The notes under the pieces: generated by a model
Databases searched by the model: none
Told to the model about the DNA's origin: nothing
Seen by the model: only the letters and a program-made list of their open reading frames with translations
DNA from: Desulfuromusa sp.
Lineage (GTDB): Bacteria > Desulfobacterota > Desulfuromonadia > Desulfuromonadales > Geopsychrobacteraceae
NCBI GenBank assembly: GCA_021647765.1
Contig: JAKIUD010000014.1
Span: forward strand, 1-58,117
DNA length: 58,117 nucleotides
Reading direction: 5' to 3'
Shown here: positions 33,920 through 42,237 of the stretch, one piece after another
Numbering within the stretch: the stretch's first letter is position 1
Layout of the letters: each line of letters starts with the position of its first letter
Program-made: the position numbers and the translations under genes

Positions 33920-36900
33920 GTGAAGCTTTCTATCAAAGTTGTTTTTGCACTACTTTTATGCAGCTTTTCTCTGGTTTTTACCTGTGGTTCCTACTCCCAT
34001 GCCGACTCAATCCCTCCGGGACCTTTTGAGCAAGTTGGAACCATCGTTATCCCTGCTGGCTATGCAGAGCTCCTGAACTTCTACGGAGAAGCAATAAAAA
34101 AGAAGCCAACCCAAGCATTAAAAGATCTCTCAGAAAAATTTAACAGATATAATCAGGCCATCGGCCGTATTGCTGGCATCATTGATGTTGGTGGGAAAAT
34201 TTATACCGGTGAGTTAAAAGAGGCTGCGATCTCTGGAGGTTTAACAGCCCTCGGTGAGTTGGCATCCAGCAACGCGGGGCAAGCTCTACTCAAGGCTGCA
34301 GGGCTGACAACACTCCCAGTCACAACTTTTATTGCCGCAGTCCAAATTTACCGAGCATCTGACGCTGCATTGCAAAGTGCCACGGCGGGTCGACAACTTG
34401 AAAGTTTGTATGGCAGCATTGAAAGCGACCCCATTCTTAAAAATACCAAGAGATCACTTGGAACTGGTGATCCGATACCGGTAACACAAGAACATGTCGA
34501 ATACCTGTGGCGTAAAATACTCTTTAGCACATCGTGGCGTGACCTTTTTAAGACCTATGTCTCTCAGGAATTGGGTAAAACCTGGCCCGAAGCCAGCTTG
34601 TGGGAAAGCTGGACTCTGCCGGGAAACAGTATCGAAGATGCCGCACTGATCGAACATCAGCAGGACTACAAAAGCTATATCGCCGGGCTGCTCAGTCACT
34701 TAAATTACCTGGCTAAGAAACGTGAAAGCAGCTTTGTCATGCAGAAATATATTCGACAACTAGAAGCAAAATTCGCAAACGTGAAACCTGAGGAGATCCT
34801 GCGGAAATATGTTGATGCCGTTAAACAGCTCCCTAAAATCAAAGAGTTTATTGGACAGTGCCCTGAGTTGATAAGTCGTGGATTGCAAGATCGCAACCCG
34901 GGACCGTTAGTTATCGTCATCGATAACAGCAAAAGCTACGCCGTGAATGTTCTAGCTTTTCTTCCGACCACAGGTCCGCTAAGTCATGAGCGGGAAACAT
35001 TAATGGCTTCACTTAAATCTTATTACAACAAGGCATGGTCAGCACGAGATGCGGTTCTTGCAAGCCAGATACGGGAGAATCAGAGGTTAGCTGCAGCAGT
35101 TCCGGTTCGGGCGTGGCGGGCAAAACGGATTGGTTTTGACCTCTCCTTCTCTTCTTTAAAATCAATGCTTCAGGAAGAGTTTTCAAAAACCGGAACAACT
35201 GAACATGTGGATAAAAGTATCAGTTCAAGTTGGGACAGGGTTTTCAGTGCGTACAAGCAGCAGGAGCAAACGGTAAAAACAGCCTATCTACAAGCGCAGG
35301 AAAACCCTCCGGTGAGTGCCGAACGGAATGAATCGGCATACGATGCGTTCAGAGAGCAGCTCCAGATTTATAAAAATATGGATAATCAGCAATATAACGA
35401 GATGGTAGCACGGGTCAGAGACTTTAAGGGGACATTACAGCAAGAAAGAGAGTTGCGAGATAATGCCTTGAGGAATGCAGGCGCTCAGTTGAGAAAAATA
35501 GCCCTTGAGTCTAACACGATTGTTAACCGTGGAACAGAGCTGATCTCCAGATATTGCGATGGGAGCACTTGTAGCTTCCCTCCACCTAACTATGTTGGCT
35601 TGACGAAAATGTCTTTTCCGCAACCGGTAATCACTGAAAGCAAAACAGCACCCGCCAATTTCTACCAACCTTTATTTCGTCACATCGACAAACTTTCGTT
35701 TGAAGTCGTCAGTCCGGGTCGTTTAATCACCTTCCCAAATGGAAGAAAACATGGACTTGTTCGCTTGATGGGGGTCGCTGATGATGAAATTCTGAGCAAA
35801 GACGCATTGACTCAATTTAAGATAGCGATCGAGCGATACAAGGAAGGATTAGAAAAAATCCAATCCTTGTTGGAAGATTATCCAGGTCCGCTATCCTGGA
35901 GTACTGGGTTTATTGCTCGAGCAGTAAATGATGTATTCATTCCATTTCTGAATAAAATCATTCCTTTAGAAAAACAACTGAAGGAACTGGCAACAACGTC
36001 GAGAAATATGCAACATTTATATCAAACGACGCTAGAAAATGTTGAGAAAGATGCAATTTATCTCGATCAATTACGACCAATTTTGCTATCTCTACAACCT
36101 ATCCTTAGCCAGTTTTCCCGGCGCTATACAAACACCTCCGTCGCCAATACTTCCCGTTCAGGTCTGTTTTTATTTAATCCAGAGGTGATTACGGATTATG
36201 GTTCACACCCTGCTTGTAACTTGATCGATCATAGTCCAACCCTGATGACCCCAAAGGACATAACTAAGGCAGTGCAGCAACTGCAACCCCAGTTGCAGGC
36301 AAGTGGCCTCGTGTGGCTGGATCAGAAATATAACCTTGGTCTTGAAAAATTTCTTGATAGTTTTATCCGTAAATATACGCGTCTCAAGACTGCCAAAGAT
36401 CCGGGACACTACCAATTCATAGACTTGAAAGGTACCTCCTGTAAACTAACATTTAATGACGAATTTGATGCACTACTAAAATCGATACAGACACTCAAAA
36501 TATCGAGCCACTTCCCCAAGGATGTCAGTCACGTAAGAGCCAATTTCTATGTCGGTCTGGAAACATTAGATTTGGATCTTGATCCAGAGAATCACTTTGG
36601 TTTTGCAAGGGGAGTTGTGAAAAAAAGCTGGGATCCTGTCATGGCTTCCAGTATCCAGAAAGTTATTGATGCTTTTACAGAAAAAGTCGCTGCGTATCGC
36701 GAATGGCAAGAGAAAGAAACCTATTTTGAGGAAAAGCTACAACAGTTTGAGGTGATTTCAGCAAAGTTTTCTCACGATGAGTATGATGCGAAGGCGGCAA
36801 GTAATGCCATGGCAAAAAATGAAAAGCTGCTCAGCGTATATGAGAAAGCAGCGGCAAATGAACCCACCATTATGGGATTTCTTTCTGGAGCTGCTGCAGA

Positions 36901-37420
36901 CCCAAAACTCTCATCCTTCCGGCAAAAATATTTTTCCAGAAGGCAACCAGAATATAAGCAGCGCTTCTACTGGATTAATGAGATGATAAGAAACTTCAAA
37001 CTAAGGGTAGAGAGCAGAACAACAGAGGATCAACTGACAGGTGCCAAAAAAATAATCATAGCTTTTTACGACCAATTCAAACAGGCCTATGAAGCAAAAA
37101 ATGAGTCACTGGTGATGAGTTTTATTGCCGATGATTGGACAGCAGCTGGCGGAGTCACCCTGTTTGACCTGGAAGACAACCTGAGTAATATGTATAACGT
37201 GTTTGATGATATTGAGTATAGCCTGTCCGAGCTCAGTATCAACAGCGCCGGACAGAACGTCTACGACGTCAGCTACAGTGTCACCATCCGTGGAACGATT
37301 TTCGACAACGACCTGACCCATGAGGAAGCTTCCTCTGTCAACGAACAAATCGTCATCGATGGTTCTGGAAAGCCAAAAATCAAGAAAACCCTGGGAGGGA
37401 ATTACTGGTCTATCCAGTAA
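33920..37420 (+). CDS. Large secreted helical protein with C-terminal NTF2-like domain, unknown family
   Basis: This 1166-residue protein starts at a GTG with GGAGG upstream. A signal peptide (about 1-29) is followed by long, charged, mostly helical regions with likely coiled coils (about 420-520, 680-780 and 955-1035). There is a short Gly/Ala-rich amphipathic stretch at about 88-140 (GELKEAAISGGLTALGELAS...). The last 120 residues (about 1045-1166, FYDQFKQAYEAKNESLVMSFIADDW...) resemble the NTF2-like domain of the preceding gene. Internal Cys pairs (DGSTCSF and SHPACNL...GTSCKL) could form periplasmic disulfides. No enzyme motif is visible. It appears AT-richer than the flanking metabolic genes. 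Confidence 0.7.
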   Translation: MKLSIKVVFALLLCSFSLVFTCGSYSHADSIPPGPFEQVGTIVIPAGYAELLNFYGEAIKKKPTQALKDLSEKFNRYNQAIGRIAGIIDVGGKIYTGELKEAAISGGLTALGELASSNAGQALLKAAGLTTLPVTTFIAAVQIYRASDAALQSATAGRQLESLYGSIESDPILKNTKRSLGTGDPIPVTQEHVEYLWRKILFSTSWRDLFKTYVSQELGKTWPEASLWESWTLPGNSIEDAALIEHQQDYKSYIAGLLSHLNYLAKKRESSFVMQKYIRQLEAKFANVKPEEILRKYVDAVKQLPKIKEFIGQCPELISRGLQDRNPGPLVIVIDNSKSYAVNVLAFLPTTGPLSHERETLMASLKSYYNKAWSARDAVLASQIRENQRLAAAVPVRAWRAKRIGFDLSFSSLKSMLQEEFSKTGTTEHVDKSISSSWDRVFSAYKQQEQTVKTAYLQAQENPPVSAERNESAYDAFREQLQIYKNMDNQQYNEMVARVRDFKGTLQQERELRDNALRNAGAQLRKIALESNTIVNRGTELISRYCDGSTCSFPPPNYVGLTKMSFPQPVITESKTAPANFYQPLFRHIDKLSFEVVSPGRLITFPNGRKHGLVRLMGVADDEILSKDALTQFKIAIERYKEGLEKIQSLLEDYPGPLSWSTGFIARAVNDVFIPFLNKIIPLEKQLKELATTSRNMQHLYQTTLENVEKDAIYLDQLRPILLSLQPILSQFSRRYTNTSVANTSRSGLFLFNPEVITDYGSHPACNLIDHSPTLMTPKDITKAVQQLQPQLQASGLVWLDQKYNLGLEKFLDSFIRKYTRLKTAKDPGHYQFIDLKGTSCKLTFNDEFDALLKSIQTLKISSHFPKDVSHVRANFYVGLETLDLDLDPENHFGFARGVVKKSWDPVMASSIQKVIDAFTEKVAAYREWQEKETYFEEKLQQFEVISAKFSHDEYDAKAASNAMAKNEKLLSVYEKAAANEPTIMGFLSGAAADPKLSSFRQKYFSRRQPEYKQRFYWINEMIRNFKLRVESRTTEDQLTGAKKIIIAFYDQFKQAYEAKNESLVMSFIADDWTAAGGVTLFDLEDNLSNMYNVFDDIEYSLSELSINSAGQNVYDVSYSVTIRGTIFDNDLTHEEASSVNEQIVIDGSGKPKIKKTLGGNYWSIQ

Positions 37421-37652
37421 AGTTGATAGGTCACAGACAGGTTCCGCTGAAATTAGAGATGAAGAGATCCTTTTCCACGCCGGGGTACTCTGCTGGGAGC
37501 TGCTGTATTATCAGTAAATTGCCGCGGCGGGATATTGGGCAAATAGACACCAGCGAGAAGAAGGACTTCCTCTAGTGTCGTATCATACATGCAATGCCGT
37601 ATCTTGCTTGTTCTTTTGTGCGTCAATTCACAAGGTCGATTTTGTCTGAGGC
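37421..37652. other. Convergent intergenic region with nothing recognised
   Basis: This 232-bp gap separates the large secreted-protein gene from the minus-strand Bax-inhibitor-like gene. No clear hairpin terminator, repeat or small gene could be supported. Confidence 0.4.
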
Positions 37653-38354
37653 TTAGCGCCTATTTCCCATGATCCGTAATAACATCAGGAACAGGTTGAT
37701 AAAGTCGAGATATAGCCGTAGCGCTCCCAGGATAGCTGCTTTATGTCGATCCTGTTCGTTGGCGAATCCCGCCTGTCCGATCTGTTTGATTTTCTGGGTA
37801 TCGTAGGCGGTTAGCCCGACAAAAACCAACACGCCTACATAGCTGGTGATCCAATAAATCATCTCGCTGCGCAGAAACATGTTCACCACCGAAGCAATGA
37901 TGATTCCCACCAGACCCATGAACATAAAGCTGCCTAGTCCGGTCAGGTCACGCTTGGTCGCATAACCATAAATACTCATAGCGGCAAAAGTTCCGGAGGT
38001 CACCAAAAAGGCACTGGCAATAGAACTGTTGGTATAGATGAGAAAAACCGCGGCAAAAGTGATTCCGTTCAGTGCTGAGTAGCCCAGAAACATCAGAGTT
38101 GCTGTTGCGGCACTGATCCGGTTGATCGCCGCAGACATGGCGATCACCAGACCCAATTCGGCAAAAATCAAGCCGTAAAAGACCATCCGATTACCAAAAA
38201 GAAACTGTTGTGCTGACTGGCTGGACAGCATCATGAAAGAGGCTAGGGCGGTGACGGCCAGTCCTGCTGTCATCCAGAGATAGACTTTTTGAAAAAAGGT
38301 ATTGGTGATATCAATAGATCTATCAGCTGTATATATCTCGTGTTGATTGTGCAT
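37653..38354 (-). CDS. Bax inhibitor-1/YccA family membrane protein
   Basis: The protein has about 233 residues and seven hydrophobic segments. Family blocks include FFQKVYLWMTAGLAVTALASFM, GYSALNGITFAAVFLIYT and GVLVFVGLTAYDTQKIKQIG, the last containing the conserved acidic residue of the TMBIM pore. Homologues are calcium-leak channels or modulate membrane proteases (YccA with FtsH). The ATG at 38354 is preferred, with GGAG 10 bases upstream; the longer frame begins at a TTG without support. Confidence 0.9.
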   Translation of the reverse strand: MHNQHEIYTADRSIDITNTFFQKVYLWMTAGLAVTALASFMMLSSQSAQQFLFGNRMVFYGLIFAELGLVIAMSAAINRISAATATLMFLGYSALNGITFAAVFLIYTNSSIASAFLVTSGTFAAMSIYGYATKRDLTGLGSFMFMGLVGIIIASVVNMFLRSEMIYWITSYVGVLVFVGLTAYDTQKIKQIGQAGFANEQDRHKAAILGALRLYLDFINLFLMLLRIMGNRR

Positions 38355-38417
38355 TTTTGTCTTTTCTCCGTATTTCAATTTGAAGTTTTCTATTTGCCAC
38401 TGCCGGGCATTATAGCA

Positions 38418-38621
38418 CTAACAGATCAGTATCTGCAATTCACCTAATCCCGGATTTTTCGCTCCAGGAAAGACTTCGGGTTGCAATCTTACCGCAATGC
38501 CTGTTCCAGCAATATTATCCTGAATAACTTGTAGTATGTCGAAGTCTTGGAGAAATGTTGCAACGCCATTATCTCTGAGGGAATTGACCTGCGGAATATT
38601 GGTCAGGGTACCGCAAAAAGG
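38418..38621 (-). pseudogene. Orphan coding remnant, in frame after the shikimate kinase stop
   Basis: Directly after the TAA of the kinase gene the same frame stays open for 67 codons before TAG at 38418-38420. It reads like genuine protein (for example NIPQVNSLRDNGVATFLQDF and GTGIAVRLQPEVFPGAKNPG). There is no start codon or ribosome binding site, so this is most likely the 3' end of a decayed gene. Fusion to the kinase by mutation or read-through is an alternative. I do not recognise the family. Confidence 0.4.
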
Positions 38622-39137
38622 TTAGCTATCCAATCCATATTTATCGATGATAGTAGAGCATATTTCCTCTTGTTTAAGATTGCTGCAATCAATCATGAAA
38701 TCTGCATACTTTTTATATAGGTTGCCGCGTTCCTCAAACAGATCCGCGAAAGTCTGATCTGGTTGCTTTGCAAGACCCCTTGTTTCAAAATTATGAATTC
38801 TTGATCTCAGTGTCGGCAAATCAACATCAAGGAAAACGATGTCACCTTGTGATTTCAAGTAGTTCATAGCAGAATGACTATATATGGCACTGCCTCCAGT
38901 AGCAATAACATGGTTGAAGCACTTAAGGTTTAGAAGAATATCTTCCTCGATTTGACGCAAGACCATATGCCCTTTCCTATTGACGATATCCTGAAGAGAG
39001 CGACCTTGTGATATCTGGATAATGACATCTGTATCAACAAAGTCACGTGATATCATCTTAGCCAGTATAATGCCTACAGTGCTCTTACCTGAACCAGGCA
39101 TTCCAATCAAAATAATATTGGATTGATTTTGAACCAT
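38622..39137 (-). CDS. aroK: Shikimate kinase
   Basis: This 171-residue P-loop kinase has Walker A GMPGSGKSTVG (about 12-22), the shikimate-binding DTD (about 35-37), the IVNRKGH...LRQIEEDIL segment with a binding arginine, the glycine pair in ATGGSAIY and a lid region (ETRGLAKQPDQTF). It phosphorylates shikimate in aromatic amino-acid synthesis. It is isolated from other aro genes, and its flanks contain a coding remnant and a REP-like repeat. It could be a second, acquired copy; the AroK/AroL choice is uncertain. Confidence 0.85.
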   Translation of the reverse strand: MVQNQSNIILIGMPGSGKSTVGIILAKMISRDFVDTDVIIQISQGRSLQDIVNRKGHMVLRQIEEDILLNLKCFNHVIATGGSAIYSHSAMNYLKSQGDIVFLDVDLPTLRSRIHNFETRGLAKQPDQTFADLFEERGNLYKKYADFMIDCSNLKQEEICSTIIDKYGLDS

Positions 39138-39180
39138 GAAGTTTTATCCTGTTAAGCTAACGTTGAACTCAATGATGGCG

Positions 39181-39280
39181 GTACGCCGCCAACCAGCGCA
39201 GTTCTTCGTGGCTCGTAAACTTTCGGGTCAGTTCCAAGGTTACTGCAATGTGGCTTAAGCTAGTACCATTCAGGGCACGT
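39181..39280. repeat. REP-like repeat, truncated copy C
   Basis: The segment from AACCAGCGCAGTTCTTCGTG through GGCTCGTAAACTTTCGGG to AAGGTTACTGCAATG matches the right half of copy A (21231-21296) and copy B. It continues with CTTAAGCTAGTACCATTC, also found after copy B (TTAAGCTAGTGCTATTC). The left palindrome arm is missing. Confidence 0.7.
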
Positions 39281-39570
39281 CACAATTTTTTCTTTTAGTT
39301 CGTCAAAGCCGGTCAATCTGTTTACATTCCTAATAATTTTACTGCGAATAAAGCTGATTGGTTAATCTCATACCACGTGTACGAGACCCTTTCCAGAATT
39401 AAACTATACTTAGTAATACTTAGTAATGCTAACCGAAAATTGACCACCCTGAGCATAGCTTCTCCGATTAGAATAGAGCTTTATGCCATGCTTTTGCGGC
39501 GTCTGGGCTTGTTCCGCTGTTATTGAACAGTTGGTCTGTGGTTAGTCACGTCCCTGGAGAATAGATAATC
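39281..39570. other. Intergenic region with a short tandem repeat
   Basis: No gene could be supported in this stretch. It contains a tandem direct repeat of ACTTAGTAAT (about 39408-39427). The rest gives no recognisable signal on either strand. Confidence 0.4.
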
Positions 39571-39607
39571 GATGGCTGTCGCTGCTAAAAAAGCAGCAAC
39601 AGCCATC
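39571..39607 (-). terminator. Hairpin downstream of the small secreted protein gene
   Basis: Arms GATGGCTGTCGCTGCT (39571-39586) and AGCAGCAACAGCCATC (39592-39607) pair with one mismatch around an A5 loop (T5 on the minus strand). It ends 14 bp beyond the stop of the minus-strand gene, so it probably ends that transcript. There is no strong T tract. Confidence 0.55.
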
Positions 39608-39621
39608 AATTGAATACTCAG

Positions 39622-39927
39622 TTATTGTGGGTCTGACTGGGAATCTGTTGTTGCAGGTGTTGCAATCGTATGGGTCAGTGGATCGCGAGTCTTTATCTGG
39701 TTGTGTGTCTGTCTTGCCGAACTGTCCGCAGACTGCTTTTTCTCATACTGGTACTTGTACTGATACTGATTCTGTTGCTGGTTCTGGCTCATCGAAGAAC
39801 CGCCAAGGCTTGATCCCCCACCGTACTTGTACTGACTACCACTACCACCACCTTTACCAGCGAGAACGGGTGTGACCAAGAAACAGATGAGTGCCAGAAC
39901 GGTAAATGTTGTAGATATTCTCTTCAT
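39622..39927 (-). CDS. Small secreted Gln/Tyr/Lys/Ser-rich low-complexity protein
   Basis: The protein has 101 residues. A signal peptide (about 1-23, ending VLA-G) is followed by a Gly/Ser segment (GKGGGSGSQYKYGGGSS), a Gln/Tyr/Lys repeat (QNQQQNQYQYKYQYEKK) and a Thr/Ser/Gln-rich tail. AAGGAG lies 8-10 bases upstream of the ATG. The composition is like that of extracellular matrix or amyloid-forming proteins. I know no matching family. It appears monocistronic. Confidence 0.65.
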   Translation of the reverse strand: MKRISTTFTVLALICFLVTPVLAGKGGGSGSQYKYGGGSSLGGSSMSQNQQQNQYQYKYQYEKKQSADSSARQTHNQIKTRDPLTHTIATPATTDSQSDPQ

Positions 39928-40052
39928 TTTGCATTACTCCTTTTTTTTTAGATTAAAATAAATTCCGTCTTTCTATTCGTACCTAACGTCTCATTCAGGA
40001 TATGGTTGACAGGTAATTAGCAAAGAACTTCGACAGATAACAATTGAAGCAG

Positions 40053-40221
40053 GCTGGAGGCTGTCGGACTATCCATGTCCCGGCTGCAAATCTGGTTGAT
40101 TGACCCATATTTCAGCTCATTTTCGACCAATAGCTATGGCTGTTGCTCTCAAACGAGCCAAAATCTGGCCTTAAACTTCCAAATTTTCGCTTTGATCCGT
40201 ATTGTCCGACAGTCTTCTAGC
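40053..40221. repeat. MITE-like element with ~20-bp inverted ends
   Basis: The left end (40053-40072, ending CTGTCGGACTAT) is the imperfect inverted complement of the right end (40201-40221, starting ATTGTCCGACAG). The 12-bp cores differ at one position. The internal ~130 bp encodes nothing recognisable. Size and structure suit a non-autonomous transposon or a large hairpin; no other copy is in the window. Confidence 0.5.
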
Positions 40222-40424
40222 AAAGACTTCATTTTTTTGTTTCATCTTTTGACTTTAGAGTTCCCATGATACCACGGCCAGCTCTTTTGAATTGTAGGCC
40301 AGTCAATTCTGCAACCTGTCAGTATCTTTCTTCTTTCCGTAAAATTCGGCAATGCTGCAGCCAGTTTTTCCCAGTGTGGCGAACTGGTGGGTTTGCACCG
40401 CTAACAAAAAAATACCAGAGAGTA

Positions 40425-40472
40425 TTGACAAGATTGATAGATAGTGAAAAGATAGTAATCAATTACTATCTT
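40425..40472 (+). promoter_or_regulatory. Promoter region and TetR-type operator
   Basis: TTGACA (40425-40430) lies upstream of a perfect palindrome with 11-bp arms, AAGATAGTAAT (40449-40459) and ATTACTATCTT (40462-40472), around a 2-bp centre. The palindrome covers the -10/start-site zone and ends 11 bp before the TetR-family ATG. Autorepression of the exporter operon is the natural reading. Confidence 0.65.
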
Positions 40473-40483
40473 ATGGAGGCTTT

Positions 40484-41092
40484 ATGGATACCCGTAGAAA
40501 AAATCTTCCGGCGGCGGAACGCCGTGCAGCGACGGTGAAAGCGGTGGTCGAATTGGCTGCTGAGCAGAACCCGAATGATATTACCACGGCCGCTATTGCC
40601 AAGCGCATGGGGCTGACTCAGGGTGCCCTGTTTCGACATTTTCCAAACAAAGGTGCGATTATGCAGGCGGTAATGGAATGGGTCACCGAACGATTACTGG
40701 CTCGGGTGGATAAGGTGGTGCAAGCAGCAGCGTCACCGCTCGCCGCTCTTGAGGCCGTATTTGAGACCCATGTAGAGTTTGTCGTTGAGCATCCAGGCGT
40801 TCCCCGTATGTTGTTTGGTGAGTTGCAACGGGCTAAGGCGACCGAAACCAGACGCATGGTACAGACTCTCATCCTCCGCTACAGTGACCGGCTGCGACAT
40901 CTGATTGAGGAAGGCAAGGCGCAGGGTGAACTGGATGTCCTCCTTGATACTGAAGCGGCTGCCATTCTCTTCATTGGCACCATCCAAGGGTTGGTGATGC
41001 AATCGCTATTGGTTGGCGACGCAGGTTACATGCGCCAGCATGCAGCGAGGGTTTTTGCCATCTTCTGTCGTGGTATCAGGAGTACCCAATGA
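40484..41092 (+). CDS. TetR-family transcriptional regulator
   Basis: This 202-residue protein has an N-terminal helix-turn-helix (about 24-65, NDITTAAIAKRMGLTQGALFRHFPNKGAIMQAV). The C-terminal ligand domain contains HVEFVVEHPGVPRMLFGELQRAKATETR, similar to other efflux-linked TetR proteins. GGAGG precedes the ATG. It is the first gene of the exporter operon, overlaps the adaptor gene by four bases and has a palindromic operator directly upstream. It probably represses the operon until a pump substrate binds. Confidence 0.92.
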   Translation: MDTRRKNLPAAERRAATVKAVVELAAEQNPNDITTAAIAKRMGLTQGALFRHFPNKGAIMQAVMEWVTERLLARVDKVVQAAASPLAALEAVFETHVEFVVEHPGVPRMLFGELQRAKATETRRMVQTLILRYSDRLRHLIEEGKAQGELDVLLDTEAAAILFIGTIQGLVMQSLLVGDAGYMRQHAARVFAIFCRGIRSTQ

Positions 41093-42237
41093 AACGATTT
41101 CCTATCCAGAAACAAACACTGGCAATAATGGTGGTACTTTTGCCCCTGCTGGCACTCTTTATCTATGTCTCCCTGCGTTCGGGACCGCTTGCCCCGATCC
41201 CCGTAACGGTGACCAGGGTAGAAAACCAATCGATTGCCCCGGCACTTTTCGGTATCGGTACGGTTGAAGCTCGCTACAGCTACAAGATTGGTCCCACCGT
41301 CGCCGGAAGGGTTAAACGGTTGAATGTGCATGTGGGAGATCTGGTCAAAACCGGGCAGGTTCTCGGCGAAATGGATCCGATTGATCTCGATCAACGTATC
41401 CGCTCCCAGGAGGCTGCACTTAAGCGCTCCAGAGCCCAGGTGGATGAAGCCCTGGCTCGTCAGAATTACGCACAAACGCAGGCTCGGCGCTATGAAGAAT
41501 TGTTGGCAGCGCGTTCAACCAGTGAAGAGATAGTTGCCGGTAAAAAACATGAGCTGCGGGTCGCTGAGACGAATTTGAATGCGGCGCGTGAGGAATCTGT
41601 CCGTGTCCGCGCTGAACGTGACGCTTTGATTGTGCAACGCAGGAACCTCTTGCTCGTTGCTCCAGTTGACGGTCTGGTTGTTCTACGTAATGCCGAGCCA
41701 GGAACTACACTTGTGGCTGGACAGGCGGTGGTGGAGCTGCTTGACCCGCAGAGCTTATGGATTAATGTGCGCTTTGATCAGATTCATGCTCAGGGGCTGA
41801 ACGCCAATCTCGCAGCGCGAATCGTCATGCGAACGCAGACGGCGGAACTGACCGGGCGTGTCCTGCGGGTGGAACCGTTAGCTGACGCGGTGACAGAAGA
41901 AATACTCGCTAAAGTGGTGTTCGAGCAGATCCCTGAACCATTGCCGGCAGTCGGTGAACTGGTCGAGGTCACAGTTGCCCTGCCAGTGCTTGCGGCTGCA
42001 CCGGTCGTTCCCAACGCAGCTATTCAGCGCATCTCTGGTCAGCTGGGGGTGTGGCAGGTTGTTGGAGACGATTTACACTTTACACCAGTCATCTTGGGTG
42101 CTGCCGATCCGAATGGTCATATCCAGATCCGCGAAGGGCTCAAGGCTGGTGATCAGGTTGTTGTCTATAGTGCAAAGGCCTTGACTCTGCGCAGCCGGAT
42201 CGACGTGGTTGAGCAGATCCCAGGAGTGCCACGATGA
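41089..42237 (+). CDS. HlyD/RND-type periplasmic adaptor of an ABC exporter
   Basis: The protein has 382 residues. An N-terminal signal-anchor (about 8-28) is followed by a lipoyl/barrel-sandwich half (GRVKRLNVHVGDLVKTGQVLGEMDP), an alpha-hairpin (about 100-185, coiled-coil heptads) and the second lipoyl half (LLLVAPVDGLVVLRNAEPGTTLVAGQ). Beta-barrel and membrane-proximal domains complete it. It would bridge the inner-membrane ABC permease and the outer-membrane channel encoded by the next genes. Coupled at both ends by ATGA overlaps. Confidence 0.9.
   Translation: MKRFPIQKQTLAIMVVLLPLLALFIYVSLRSGPLAPIPVTVTRVENQSIAPALFGIGTVEARYSYKIGPTVAGRVKRLNVHVGDLVKTGQVLGEMDPIDLDQRIRSQEAALKRSRAQVDEALARQNYAQTQARRYEELLAARSTSEEIVAGKKHELRVAETNLNAAREESVRVRAERDALIVQRRNLLLVAPVDGLVVLRNAEPGTTLVAGQAVVELLDPQSLWINVRFDQIHAQGLNANLAARIVMRTQTAELTGRVLRVEPLADAVTEEILAKVVFEQIPEPLPAVGELVEVTVALPVLAAAPVVPNAAIQRISGQLGVWQVVGDDLHFTPVILGAADPNGHIQIREGLKAGDQVVVYSAKALTLRSRIDVVEQIPGVPR

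Noticed and set aside
39430..39480. GAAAATTGACCACCCTGAGC as an insertion-sequence end
   Set aside because: It loosely recalls IS21-type ends, but no partner inverted repeat or transposase remnant is visible nearby.
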